DNA of 48,350 nt from an uncultured Clostridia bacterium (lineage in GTDB: Bacteria > Bacillota > Clostridia > Christensenellales > Borkfalkiaceae): the NCBI GenBank assembly GCA_947626935.1, contig CANQUD010000013.1, forward strand, positions 1 through 48,350, in the 5' to 3' direction. Made by a program: the position numbers and the translations under genes. Shown piece after piece: positions 1 through 9,753 of the stretch. The first letter of the stretch is position 1; every line of letters begins with the position of its first letter. The notes under the pieces are model-generated. The model had not been told where the DNA came from. It worked only from the letters and a program-made list of their open reading frames with translations, and did not search any database.

Positions 1-6
1 ATGTCG

Positions 7-74
7 CGGCGCAGCTCACAGCCCACTGGGCTGTTGAGCAGAATTGCGCCGCTCCACCCTCCCATGGAGAGGGT
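7..74 (-). repeat. Interspersed repeat, inverted copy of 11571-11638
   Basis: These 68 bases are the exact reverse complement of 11571-11638. They hold an inner palindrome (CAGCCCA/TGGGCTG) and GC-rich ends. No start-site or codon signal supports a protein; the reading frame that crosses the element is accidental. It is one module of the repeat family that occupies most large gaps in this window. The element probably continues left of the window. Confidence 0.85.
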
Positions 75-1444
<1,370 letters not shown>

Positions 1445-1451
<7 letters not shown>

Positions 1452-1473
1452 TCTCGCGAAGAGGTTATTTTTT
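1445..1473 (+). terminator. Hairpin with T-run between mnmA and spoIIR
   Basis: AATAACCTC (1445-1453) pairs perfectly with GAGGTTATT (1461-1469) and is followed by more T to 1473, giving a classic intrinsic terminator for mnmA. The 3' arm contains GAGG (1461-1464), the only ribosome-site-like sequence in front of the spoIIR ATG at 1474. The same hairpin could therefore both end mnmA transcripts and hide the spoIIR ribosome site in read-through RNA. Confidence 0.75.
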
Positions 1474-1992
1474 ATGAAAAAAATCGTCGTCATCCTTTTG
1501 CTTTTGAGCTTTGTCGGTCTCTGTCTCGCGTTCGCGGGGACGGAAAAACCGCAGGAAACGGAGTATTTACGCGTACATATCCGCGCAAATTCCAACGAAG
1601 AAGCCGACCAGACGGTCAAATACAGAGTACGGGACGCCGTCGTCGCCTATCTGACGCCGACCGTCGCCGAATGCGGGACGAAGGAAGCGGCGATGTCCGC
1701 CGTTCGGAAAGAACTTTCCGCGATCTCCGCCGTCGCCGACAAAGTTCTGCGGGAAAACGGCTTCTTTTACGGCGCACGGGCGTCGCTGAAGCAAGAGGAA
1801 TTTCCCACCCGTGTCTACGAAAATGCCACACTGGGGGCGGGAATTTACGATGCGCTCATCGTCGAATTGGGCGAAGGGACGGGGGACAACTGGTGGTGCG
1901 TCGTCTATCCGCCGCTGTGCTTTACCGCGGGGAACGGCAACATCGTTTACAGGAGCAAGATCGCGGAGATCATCGCAAAATTTTTCGGCTGA
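1474..1992 (+). CDS. spoIIR: Stage II sporulation protein R (SpoIIR)
   Basis: SpoIIR is made in the forespore and exported toward the mother cell, where it triggers SpoIIGA to process pro-sigma-E. This 172-residue protein has an N-terminal hydrophobic export signal (about residues 3-21), then the conserved LRVHIRANSN block, PTRVYENATLGAGIYDALIV and the signature NWWCVVYPPLCF near residue 145. The length is short but complete for the core domain. It follows mnmA by 71 bases and is read in the same direction; its ATG sits directly after the T-run of a strong hairpin, and a sigma-F-like promoter lies over that hairpin. It is direct evidence that the host makes endospores. Confidence 0.95.
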   Translation: MKKIVVILLLLSFVGLCLAFAGTEKPQETEYLRVHIRANSNEEADQTVKYRVRDAVVAYLTPTVAECGTKEAAMSAVRKELSAISAVADKVLRENGFFYGARASLKQEEFPTRVYENATLGAGIYDALIVELGEGTGDNWWCVVYPPLCFTAGNGNIVYRSKIAEIIAKFFG

Positions 1993-2008
1993 AAATGCCC
2001 TGCTCTTC

Positions 2009-2037
2009 TTGCAAATTCCCTTCGTCTGTGCTATAAT
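2009..2037 (+). promoter_or_regulatory. tex promoter, apparently leaderless
   Basis: TTGCAA (2009-2014), 17 bases, TATAAT (2032-2037). A start 6-8 bases after the -10 box falls at about 2044-2046, just before the tex ATG at 2047. No purine-rich ribosome site lies between the -10 box and the ATG, so a leaderless or nearly leaderless message is likely. Confidence 0.75.
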
Positions 2038-2046
2038 TTCCCCATT

Positions 2047-4224
2047 ATGGATAAGATCGCACATACCATTGCAACCGAACTCGATCTGAACGAACAGTAC
2101 GTCCAAAACGTCATCACTCTCCTCGACGAGGGGAACACGGTGCCCTTCATCGCGCGTTACCGCAAGGAAATGCACGGCACGATGGACGACCAGACCATCA
2201 GGGCGCTCGCCGACCGTCTCGAATACCTGCGCGGACTCGAGGCGCGGAAGGCGGAAGTCATCAAGACGATCTCCGACCGCGGTCAGCTCACCCCCGAACT
2301 CGAGGAACAGATCCTCGCCGCTTCCACGCTGGCGGAAGTGGAAGATCTCTACCGTCCCTTCAAGCAAAAGAGGCGCACCCGCGCGACGGTCGCCAAGGAG
2401 AAGGGACTCGAACCGCTCGCACAAGTTCTCTTCGAACAGGCGGCGGACTGCCCCGTTCCCCTCAAGGAAGCCGAAAAATACATCGACCCCGAAAAGGGGG
2501 TCAACACCGCCGAAGAGGCGCTCGCGGGCGCGGGGGACATCATCGCGGAATGGATCTCCGACGACGCGGCGATCCGAAAGTTCTTGCGGGAATTCTACAT
2601 GAAATATGCCGCCATTACGTCGGTAGCCGCCAAGAAGAACCCCGAGGACACCGTCTACCGCAACTATTATGACTTCAATTCTCCCGTCGCCAAGGTGGCG
2701 GGGCATCAGGTGCTCGCCATGAACCGCGGCGAAAAGGAAGAAGTTCTCAAGATCGCCGTCGAGATCAACCGCGAGATGGTCATAGAACTCATCGCCCGCC
2801 GCACCGTCAAAAAACCGATGTGCGCTTCCTCGATGTTCATTCGGGAATGCACGGCGGACGCCTACGACCGTCTCATCGCTCCCGCCATCGAGCGGGAAGT
2901 CCGCGGGGAGCTGACGGACGCCGCTTCCGAGGGCGCGATCGGGCAGTTCGCCCTCAATCTCCGCCCCCTTCTCATGCAGCCGCCCGTCAAGGGCTTCGTG
3001 ACGATGGGTCTCGACCCCGGGTACCGCATGGGCTGCAAGGTCGCCGTCGTGGACGGCACGGGCAAAGTGCTCGACACGGCAGTCGTCTACCCGACGTACG
3101 GCGAACGGCAGAAGCAGGAGTGCATCCAAAAGCTCTCCCTTCTCATCAGGAAACACAAGGTCCGTCACATCGCCATCGGCAACGGCACGGCGAGCAGGGA
3201 GACCGAGCAGATGACGGTGGAACTCATCGCCTCTTTGGGGAAGGACGCGGGCGTCAGCTACGTCATCGTCAACGAGGCGGGCGCTTCCGTCTACTCGGCG
3301 TCCAAGCTCGCGGCGGAAGAATTCCCCGAATATGACGTCAATCTGCGCTCCGCCGTCTCCATCGCGAGACGGTTGCAGGATCCGCTTGCCGAGCTTGTCA
3401 AGATCGACCCCAAGTCCATCGGCGTCGGGCAATATCAGCACGATATGCCCGAAAAACGGCTCTCCCAGACCCTCAACGGGGTTGTCGAGGACTGCGTGAA
3501 TGCCGTCGGCGTGGACGTCAACACGGCTTCCGCGCCCCTTCTTGCACGGGTCTCGGGACTCAACGCGAGCGTCGCGGGCAGCATCGTCAAGTATCGGGAA
3601 GCGAACGGCATGTTCTCGTCGCGGAAGCAGCTCCTCAAGGTCAAGGGTCTCGGCAACAAGGCGTTTGAGCAGTGCGCAGGCTTCCTGCGCGTGCCCGAGA
3701 GCGGGGAAGTGCTCGACAACACCGCCGTTCATCCCGAATCGTACGAGGCGGCGGAAAAACTGCTCGCCATCTGCGGCTACACGATGGCGGAAGTCAAGGC
3801 GCAGCAGATCGGCAAATTGAAGGAGAGGGTCGCAAATTACGGGGAAGAGAAAGCCGCGGCGGCTTGCGGCGTCGGCGTTCCGACGCTCCGCGACGTCGTT
3901 ACGGAACTCATGAAACCGGGGCGCGACCCCCGCGACGAACTGCCCGCTCCCGTGTTGCGGACGGACGTTCTCGACATCAAGGACCTCAAAAAGGGGATGG
4001 AACTGAAGGGGACGGTGCGCAACGTCATCGACTTCGGCGCCTTTGTCGACATCGGCGTGCATCAGGACGGACTCGTGCACATCTCCAAGATCTGCGACAG
4101 ATTCATCCGTCATCCGTCGGAAGTGCTGTCCGTCGGGGACGTCGTCACCGTCTGGGTGCTCGACGCCGACGAAAAGAAGGGACGCATCTCTCTGACCATG
4201 CGCCGCCCGAACGATGAGAATTGA
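2047..4224 (+). CDS. tex: Tex family RNA-binding transcription accessory protein
   Basis: Tex proteins bind RNA and nucleic acids and act with the transcription machinery; their exact role in Clostridia is not settled. The 725 residues match the family length. Visible parts are the N-terminal helical region with LLDEGNTVPFIARYRKEMHG (about 24-43), a YqgF-like RNase H fold starting at GLDPGYRMG near residue 323, a helix-hairpin-helix region around 490-560 (VNTASAPLLARVSGL, KGLGNKAFEQC) and a C-terminal S1 domain (GTVRNVIDFGAFVDIGVHQDG, about 645-715). The ATG at 2047 matches the conserved N-terminus but has no ribosome site; the promoter lies directly in front of it. The gene is single and is followed by a repeat-filled gap. 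Confidence 0.96.
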   Translation: MDKIAHTIATELDLNEQYVQNVITLLDEGNTVPFIARYRKEMHGTMDDQTIRALADRLEYLRGLEARKAEVIKTISDRGQLTPELEEQILAASTLAEVEDLYRPFKQKRRTRATVAKEKGLEPLAQVLFEQAADCPVPLKEAEKYIDPEKGVNTAEEALAGAGDIIAEWISDDAAIRKFLREFYMKYAAITSVAAKKNPEDTVYRNYYDFNSPVAKVAGHQVLAMNRGEKEEVLKIAVEINREMVIELIARRTVKKPMCASSMFIRECTADAYDRLIAPAIEREVRGELTDAASEGAIGQFALNLRPLLMQPPVKGFVTMGLDPGYRMGCKVAVVDGTGKVLDTAVVYPTYGERQKQECIQKLSLLIRKHKVRHIAIGNGTASRETEQMTVELIASLGKDAGVSYVIVNEAGASVYSASKLAAEEFPEYDVNLRSAVSIARRLQDPLAELVKIDPKSIGVGQYQHDMPEKRLSQTLNGVVEDCVNAVGVDVNTASAPLLARVSGLNASVAGSIVKYREANGMFSSRKQLLKVKGLGNKAFEQCAGFLRVPESGEVLDNTAVHPESYEAAEKLLAICGYTMAEVKAQQIGKLKERVANYGEEKAAAACGVGVPTLRDVVTELMKPGRDPRDELPAPVLRTDVLDIKDLKKGMELKGTVRNVIDFGAFVDIGVHQDGLVHISKICDRFIRHPSEVLSVGDVVTVWVLDADEKKGRISLTMRRPNDEN

Positions 4225-4237
4225 ACGATGAGCGGGG

Positions 4238-4500
4238 CGATCCCCCCCCATTCGTCACGGCTGCGCCGTGCCACCTGTCTTATGCGGGTAGAGACCCGCA
4301 TTCGGTCACCGCTCGCGCGGGATAATGCGCTCGCTCCTGTCGCAACGCGCGAAAAGTTCACTGGACTTTTCGCAGAATGCGTTGCTCCACCCCAGAGGGG
4401 GTCAGGTCTCGGCAAGCCTACCCCCTCGGGGGGGAGGCTCCGCCGTAGGCGGTGGTGGGGGGGAACATTCTCCAATCACTTTCCCAGAGTCTCTCCAAAG
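4238..4500. repeat. Modular non-coding repeat between tex and sleB
   Basis: The stretch CCTGTCTTATGCGGGTAGAG with its following ACCCG (4274-4299) recurs with one change at 7404-7428, as does CCCCATTCGTC before it. A second module has GAGGGGGT (4395-4402) pairing with ACCCCCTC (4420-4427), which may also act as a terminator-like structure after tex. The region is full of short palindromes and lacks coding character, although an open frame in phase with sleB runs through it. Confidence 0.75.
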
Positions 4501-4546
4501 GGGGGACTTTTTTGTGCGCCGCGAGGCATGTATAATTCTTTTCGCC

Positions 4547-4570
4547 TTGCGCACATTGTGCGTAAGGAGG
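4547..4570 (+). promoter_or_regulatory. Hairpin abutting the sleB ribosome site
   Basis: TTGCGCAC (4547-4554) pairs with GTGCGTAA (4558-4565), eight pairs including one G-U, with a three-base loop. Its 3' arm runs into AAGGAGG (4564-4570), the ribosome site of sleB. A TATAAT box lies at 4531-4536, but I see no good -35 element for it and no clean sigma-G promoter. The hairpin may modulate sleB translation. Confidence 0.45.
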
Positions 4571-4575
4571 AATTT

Positions 4576-5325
4576 ATGAAGAAGTTTTTGGCAATCGGCG
4601 CTGTGGCGCTCGCTCTCACGGGAGCAGTCACGGCGGGCGTTGCGGTCTCCGCCGTCTCCGCCCCGCCTGCCGCCGATCAAGCGTTGGAACTTTCCGTGGA
4701 TGCCGCCGTTCTCCGTCAGGGGAGCAGGGGCGGCGAGGTCAAGGAAGTCCAGCGCAGACTCAAGCAATGGGGCTATTATTCGGGCGCCGTGGACGGCATC
4801 TTCGGCGCGGGCACCAAAAAGGCGGTCATCGCCTTTCAGAAGAAGAACGGGCTTACGGCGGACGGCATCGTCGGCAAGGCGACCTATCGGGCGCTCGGCA
4901 TGAACGACAGTTATAACGTGCTGAACGGGTCGTCCTCGGGCGGAAGCGCTTCTTCGGGAAGTTCAAACTACACCTCGTCCGATCTGTATGTGCTCGCAAA
5001 GTGCATCTACGCAGAGGGCAGAGGAGAGAGCTACACGGGGCAGGTCGCCATCGGCGCAGTCATCATGAACCGCGTCAAGAGTCCGTCCTTCCCCAACACG
5101 ATCGCGGGAGTCGTCTACCAGAAGGGAGCCTTCACCGCCGTCACGGACGGGCAGATCAATCTGGAACCCGACAAGACGGCGTACAGCGCCGCCCGCGACG
5201 CCATGAACGGCTGGGATCCCACCTACGGGTGCCTGTACTACTACAATCCCGCCGTTGCGACGAGTGCATGGATCTTCAACCGCAAGACGGTGACGGTCAT
5301 CGGCAAGCACGTCTTTGCCATTTAA
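4576..5325 (+). CDS. sleB: Spore cortex-lytic enzyme SleB
   Basis: SleB is a lytic transglycosylase that breaks spore-cortex peptidoglycan at muramic-delta-lactam during germination. The 249-residue protein has an N-terminal export signal (about 1-28), a peptidoglycan-binding domain (about 45-108, VKEVQRRLKQWGYYSGAVDGIF), a short Ser/Gly linker (115-135) and a C-terminal hydrolase_2 domain (about 137-249) with the AEGRGE active-site motif, Glu147. I start it at 4576, behind AAGGAGG at 4564-4570, not at the earlier in-frame start inside the upstream repeat, because the export signal begins here. ypeB follows 12 bases downstream, the conserved sleB-ypeB operon in which each protein stabilises the other. 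Confidence 0.95.
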   Translation: MKKFLAIGAVALALTGAVTAGVAVSAVSAPPAADQALELSVDAAVLRQGSRGGEVKEVQRRLKQWGYYSGAVDGIFGAGTKKAVIAFQKKNGLTADGIVGKATYRALGMNDSYNVLNGSSSGGSASSGSSNYTSSDLYVLAKCIYAEGRGESYTGQVAIGAVIMNRVKSPSFPNTIAGVVYQKGAFTAVTDGQINLEPDKTAYSAARDAMNGWDPTYGCLYYYNPAVATSAWIFNRKTVTVIGKHVFAI

Positions 5326-5337
5326 GGAGGGGAGAAT

Positions 5338-7317
5338 ATGGAGAAACAGATCGGAAAGAACGTATCGAGCGGCGCCGAAAAAGTGGAACGCGCCGAGGAA
5401 TATTCCGCAGAAAAAGTGAACGGACCTGTCAAGAAAACGGCTCCCGCGAAAAAGACAGGGAAACAGACCGCAAGCAAGACGGCAAATAAGACAAAGAAGC
5501 CTTCCGCAAAGCAGAAGGAGCTGTCAAAAGCCGAAAAGAGGGAAAAGGCGGCGGCGGAAAAGCGGCTCGAAAGGGCAAAGAAGCGGGAAGAACTCAAGGA
5601 AGAAAAGAAGGCGGACAAGATCGCCATGAAACAGAAGAAGCTCGAGAAGAAGGCGGAGATCAAGCAGAAGAAACTCGACAAGAAAGCGATGACTGCCGAG
5701 AAAAAGGCGGAGCGCAAGCAGAAGAAGCTCGACAGAAAGGCGGCGCTCAAGGAAAAGAGAGTGGAAAAGAGGGCGGAACGCGCCGCGAGACGGGAACTTC
5801 TCAAGAATGAGACCAAGGCAGAGCGGCAGAAGCGGCTCGAGCGGGAGAAACGGGAGAAGATCGCCCTCAAGCGCCAGAAAGCCGCCGCGCAGGAGAAGGC
5901 GAGAGAGGAGAAGATCAAGGCGGGACAGGCTGCCCATGCGAGGCGTGCGCAGGAGAGAAAGCACCGCCGCGAACAGCGGACGGCGCGGAAGGAGAACCGC
6001 CGCGGCTTCGGCGGCTGGCTCGCCGCCGTCATCTCTCTCGGCGTCGCGACCCTCATTCTCGGCACCGTCGTCACGGCGGGAGCGTTCCGCCTCAACGACA
6101 TGGCGATGATCGGCGAAACGGGGGCAAGATCCACCCTTTACGAACTCGTCTCCGTCTCCGAGGACATGGACAACAACCTCTCCAAGCTCCGCATCTCCTC
6201 GGGCGTGGATGAACAGAGAAGGCTCCTGACATCCATCCTCATCGACAGCGCTCTCATCGAGAACGCGATCGAAAAGCTCCCCGTGGATGCCGCGACGAGT
6301 ACGGACATTTCGGGCTTCGTCAACGACGCCAACAGCTTTGCGGACAGCATGCTGACCCGCCTCTCGCAGGGCAAGAAGCTCACGGCGGCGGAGAAGGAGA
6401 AGATCTCCGCCCTCTATGCCGTCAACAGGCAGCTGTGCGGCGAACTCAACACCCTTGCGACGCACATGACTTCGGGAGATGTCATGGACTTCATCACGGG
6501 AAATGAGGGCACCATGTCCGAGGGATTCGGCTCTATCGGCAGCGGGATCCGCGACCATGTCGGGGAACTCGACGACGCTCCCTTCGCAAAAGAGGGCAAT
6601 CTCGGCGAAAACAAGCTGAAGGAGCTGCCCGAGATCACACAGGCGGAAGCGGAAGGGAAGGCAAGAGAGTACTTTTCGGCATACCATGTCGCGGATGTGC
6701 GCTTCACGGGGGAAACTTCTTCCGCCGACGCCGCCTGCTACAATTTCGTCCTGACCGACGAGAACGGCATCGAGATCTTTGCCGAGATCACAAAGAACGG
6801 CGGCAAGCTTGCCTTCTTCGATTGCTATGAGGACTGCGCGGAGAAGAACTTCGACCTTGCGACCTGCGACCACCTTGCCAAGGAATTTTTGGCGGGACTG
6901 GGGATCGAGGGCGTGGAAGCCGTCTGGCTCTCCGACGCGGGGACGGTCGCGAACATCACCTATGTCACGGCGGAAAACGGCGTCAGGATCTACCCCGAAG
7001 TCGTGCGCGTCCGCGTGTGTGAATCCAAGGGGAGAGTCGTCGGCGTCGACGCGAGAGGGTACCTTCTGAACAATGAGGAACACGACACGAAGGCGGCTCT
7101 TACGGAAGGGGAAGCGCGGGAGCTTCTCTCCGAGGCGCTGGACGTCACCGCGGCAAATCTTGCCGTGATCCCCGACGGCGGGAGACAGACGCTCTGCTAT
7201 GAATTCGCCTGCAATGCGGACGGAGAGCAGTTCATCGTCTACCTCGACGCCAAGACGGGGGCGGAAGTGAAGATCTTCCGCGTCCGCACGGGATCCACGG
7301 GAACGTATCTCGAATAA
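5338..7317 (+). CDS. ypeB: Germination protein YpeB with a long charged N-terminal extension
   Basis: YpeB is a spore inner-membrane protein needed for SleB to be assembled and kept inactive until germination. Residues 227-247 form a single membrane segment (WLAAVISLGVATLILGTVV). After it come the YpeB helical region (about 255-430) and PepSY-like repeats to residue 659. This part, about 430 residues, corresponds to ordinary YpeB (about 450). The unusual part is residues 1-221, a Lys/Glu/Arg/Ala-rich stretch with imperfect repeats around KQKKLDKKA and KQKKLDRKA that should lie on the cytoplasmic (spore core) side as helix or coiled coil. It sits 12 bases after sleB behind AAGGAGGGGAG and ends at a strong terminator. 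Confidence 0.9.
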   Translation: MEKQIGKNVSSGAEKVERAEEYSAEKVNGPVKKTAPAKKTGKQTASKTANKTKKPSAKQKELSKAEKREKAAAEKRLERAKKREELKEEKKADKIAMKQKKLEKKAEIKQKKLDKKAMTAEKKAERKQKKLDRKAALKEKRVEKRAERAARRELLKNETKAERQKRLEREKREKIALKRQKAAAQEKAREEKIKAGQAAHARRAQERKHRREQRTARKENRRGFGGWLAAVISLGVATLILGTVVTAGAFRLNDMAMIGETGARSTLYELVSVSEDMDNNLSKLRISSGVDEQRRLLTSILIDSALIENAIEKLPVDAATSTDISGFVNDANSFADSMLTRLSQGKKLTAAEKEKISALYAVNRQLCGELNTLATHMTSGDVMDFITGNEGTMSEGFGSIGSGIRDHVGELDDAPFAKEGNLGENKLKELPEITQAEAEGKAREYFSAYHVADVRFTGETSSADAACYNFVLTDENGIEIFAEITKNGGKLAFFDCYEDCAEKNFDLATCDHLAKEFLAGLGIEGVEAVWLSDAGTVANITYVTAENGVRIYPEVVRVRVCESKGRVVGVDARGYLLNNEEHDTKAALTEGEARELLSEALDVTAANLAVIPDGGRQTLCYEFACNADGEQFIVYLDAKTGAEVKIFRVRTGSTGTYLE

Positions 7318-7320
7318 TGT

Positions 7321-7349
7321 ATCAACCCCGCCTCCGCGGGGTTGATTTT
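7321..7349 (+). terminator. Terminator of sleB-ypeB
   Basis: ATCAACCCCGC (7321-7331) pairs perfectly with GCGGGGTTGAT (7336-7346) around a CTCC loop, followed by TTT. It lies three bases after the ypeB stop. Confidence 0.9.
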
Positions 7350-7370
7350 GCGTAGAATGAAGTATCGGAC

Positions 7371-7648
7371 ATCTCCCCATTCGTCTTTGCTGACGCAAAT
7401 CCCCCTGTCTCATGCGGGTAGAGACCCGTCCCAGACAGGTGGCGAACAGGTGTGAACGCCCTTGCTGCCCCTCATAGGGGAAGTGGCGAACGCAGTGAGC
7501 CAAAGGGGTTAAACCCCTCTGTCTCGGCTACGCCTCGACATCTCCCCTAAACCACCCCGCAAAAATACGTTGTCTTTTTGCGGGGACCCCGAGGGGTGAC
7601 AAGTGACTGCGGTGACCCGCCCCCTGTCGCTATCACAAAGAGGGGATA
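7371..7648. repeat. Modular non-coding repeat after ypeB
   Basis: This gap has two shared modules. 7404-7428 matches 4274-4299. The 58 bases 7511-7568 are the exact reverse complement of 11754-11811. A hairpin with CCCCGCAAAAA (7555-7565) and TTTTTGCGGGG (7575-7585) recurs at 11737-11767. I see no gene in the gap 7350-7694. Confidence 0.85.
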
Positions 7649-7694
7649 ACACACAATTTTCACTTTCGGATCAAAATGCGCTGACGATTTTTGC

Positions 7695-7724
7695 TTGATT
7701 GAATGAACAATTCCATGGTATAAT
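7695..7724 (+). promoter_or_regulatory. Promoter of the beta-helix lipoprotein gene
   Basis: TTGATT (7695-7700), 18 bases, TATAAT (7719-7724). The start codon at 7761 follows with GAGGGGGAA at 7751-7759 as ribosome site. Confidence 0.65.
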
Positions 7725-7760
7725 GGGAAACATCAAGAAAACCGCGATCGAGGGGGAACC

Positions 7761-9635
7761 ATGAAACGGATCGTCACATTTCTATGGACACTTGGGCTGT
7801 CCGCGCTCGTTTTGGCAGGCTGCGGGAACGCCTCATTCCTCAATCCCGGGGATAAACTCGGCGGGGGCGGCACGGGCGAAATCGCCGAAAGCGCCGACGA
7901 CCGCACCGACGAGATCAAGGATGACTTCTCCGACGAGACCTTCTCCGACCTGTCGGACAACACCTCGGCGGACGGAGCGGTCCCTGTCACGCCGACGGAG
8001 AACGTGTACACGGTCTCCGAAAGCGGGATCTATCTCTTTCAAGGCAAGTACGGCGGGATCGCGCTCGGCGAGGACAGCTTGCAGCTCCACCTCATCTTCG
8101 ACGGGGCGGAGATCACATCGTCGGGCATCGCCCTCGACGGCTCTGGGCACAAGAAGGCGGAAGTCGTCCTCACGCTCCTCGGCGAAAATTCCGTCGCTTC
8201 CGCCGAAGGGGAGAACGCCGTTCATATCAAGGGAACCCTCTCCCTCAACGGAAGCGGGTCTCTGTCGGTGACGGGCGGAAAGAACGCGATCAAGGTCTCC
8301 AAGGAGCTTGCGATCGTCGACTGTTCTCTCTCGCTCACGGCGGAAAATCACGGGATCTCCGCGCTCTCCGTCTCGGCTTCCGACTGCAAGATCGACGTCC
8401 TGTCCGCGGGCAAGGACGGGATCAATGCGGAATGCGACGACGGGACGACAACATTCACGACCGCAGAGGGCTATGTCTATCTGAAGGACGTCGATTACGC
8501 CTGCAAGACGAAGGGAGACGGCATTCAGGCGGATACCGTCGTCTATCTCGACGGCGGAACGTACACGATCGAGACGCAGGGCGTTTTCGTCGCCGATACC
8601 GCGGAAAACAGGGAGAAGTATGAACTTTCCGCAGACGATTTCCGCTATATCAGGAGCGGAAACGACTATCAGAAGGTCGCTTCCGACTATCGCGGGGGAT
8701 CCCTCTACGCCTTGGCGCAGGGCTGTAAGGGGATCAAAGTCGGGGAGATCGAATATCCCGAGACAACCGATTCCGACAAGGAGATCACCGTGACGGAAGG
8801 GGACTATTCCATTCTCATCGAGGGCGGCACGTTCACGATCGACAGCACGGACGACGCGATCCACGCAAACAGCGGGAATCTCTCGGTCGGGGGCGGGACC
8901 TTTTCGATCTCTACCTATGACGACGCCCTGACGAGCGACGTCCTTACCAAGATCACGGGCGGCGAGATCACCGTGACGAAGAGCTATGAGGGGATCGAAG
9001 GCGGCTATGTGGAGATCACGGGCGGCACGGTCAACGTCACGGCGCAGGACGACGGGATCAACGCCGCAAGTGACGATGCGAGCGTCGTGGAACACATCAT
9101 CATCAGCGGCGGCGAGGTCTCTGTCGACGCGGGCGGCGACGGGATCGACTCCAACGGGACGATCCTCATATCGGGCGGCGAAACGTATGTGGCGGGTCCC
9201 ACGAGCAATATGGACTGCTCCATCGATTCCGACCGCGGGACGGTCGTCACGGGCGGCTACCTCTTTGCCGTAGGTCCCTTGGGCATGGTCGAAACGCCTG
9301 CACAGAATTCCACGCAATATGTCGTCTCCTTTGCAAAGGACCGGTCGATCGCGGCGGGGACGAATCTCTCTCTGACGGACGGGGACGGGAATGCGATCCT
9401 CTCCTTCCGGACGCCGAAAGCGTGCCGTTCGGTCATTCTCTCCTGCCCGGAACTCGAACAGGGCAAGACGTATCGGATCTACGGCGGCGACAGCAGCCTG
9501 TGCGAGTTCACGGTCAGCCAGATCATCACGACGGTCGGATCGTCGGGCGGCATCGGCAACCCGGGCGGCATGGGACCGGGGGGAATGGGCGGAACGAGAC
9601 CGGGCGGCTTCGGCGGAGGACCCGCGAGACCGTGA
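7761..9635 (+). CDS. Cthe_2159-like carbohydrate-binding beta-helix lipoprotein
   Basis: The 624-residue product begins with a lipoprotein signal ending LVLAGC (Cys21), so it should be anchored on the outer face of the membrane. The body is a chain of short beta-helix turns with recurring GDGI, DDGI and GGTxxV motifs (for example ITGGTVNVTAQDDGINAAS), typical of the Cthe_2159 (DUF4353) family, whose founding member binds acidic polysaccharides such as pectin. A Tyr-rich insert (FRYIRSGNDYQK, about residue 294) and a C-terminal Gly/Met/Pro-rich tail are also usual for the family. The gene stands alone between a promoter (7695-7724) and a terminator (9674-9703). Binding to a plant or host glycan is inferred only; no catalytic residues are recognised. 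Confidence 0.85.
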   Translation: MKRIVTFLWTLGLSALVLAGCGNASFLNPGDKLGGGGTGEIAESADDRTDEIKDDFSDETFSDLSDNTSADGAVPVTPTENVYTVSESGIYLFQGKYGGIALGEDSLQLHLIFDGAEITSSGIALDGSGHKKAEVVLTLLGENSVASAEGENAVHIKGTLSLNGSGSLSVTGGKNAIKVSKELAIVDCSLSLTAENHGISALSVSASDCKIDVLSAGKDGINAECDDGTTTFTTAEGYVYLKDVDYACKTKGDGIQADTVVYLDGGTYTIETQGVFVADTAENREKYELSADDFRYIRSGNDYQKVASDYRGGSLYALAQGCKGIKVGEIEYPETTDSDKEITVTEGDYSILIEGGTFTIDSTDDAIHANSGNLSVGGGTFSISTYDDALTSDVLTKITGGEITVTKSYEGIEGGYVEITGGTVNVTAQDDGINAASDDASVVEHIIISGGEVSVDAGGDGIDSNGTILISGGETYVAGPTSNMDCSIDSDRGTVVTGGYLFAVGPLGMVETPAQNSTQYVVSFAKDRSIAAGTNLSLTDGDGNAILSFRTPKACRSVILSCPELEQGKTYRIYGGDSSLCEFTVSQIITTVGSSGGIGNPGGMGPGGMGGTRPGGFGGGPARP

Positions 9636-9673
9636 CGGACCGCGGAAATCGGCATATGGGATCTGAATTTTGA

Positions 9674-9703
9674 AAAAACAGCGAGGGGAGCCTCGCTGTT
9701 TTT
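9674..9703. terminator. Bidirectional terminator between convergent genes
   Basis: AAAAACAGCGAGG (9674-9686) pairs with CCTCGCTGTTTTT (9691-9703) around a GGAG loop. It has A and T runs on both sides and so can serve the + lipoprotein gene and the - nucleoside kinase gene. Confidence 0.9.
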
Positions 9704-9753
9704 ATGTTGGGATATTCTTATGACGCGGAGATCCGCATCTCTCGGCGTCCCGA

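Noticed and set aside
1567-4251. Very long open frame on the minus strand over spoIIR and tex (894 codons)
   Set aside because: It is the antisense shadow of two well-recognised genes; GC-rich codons with few antisense stops create such frames. The translation is low-complexity in appearance and matches nothing.
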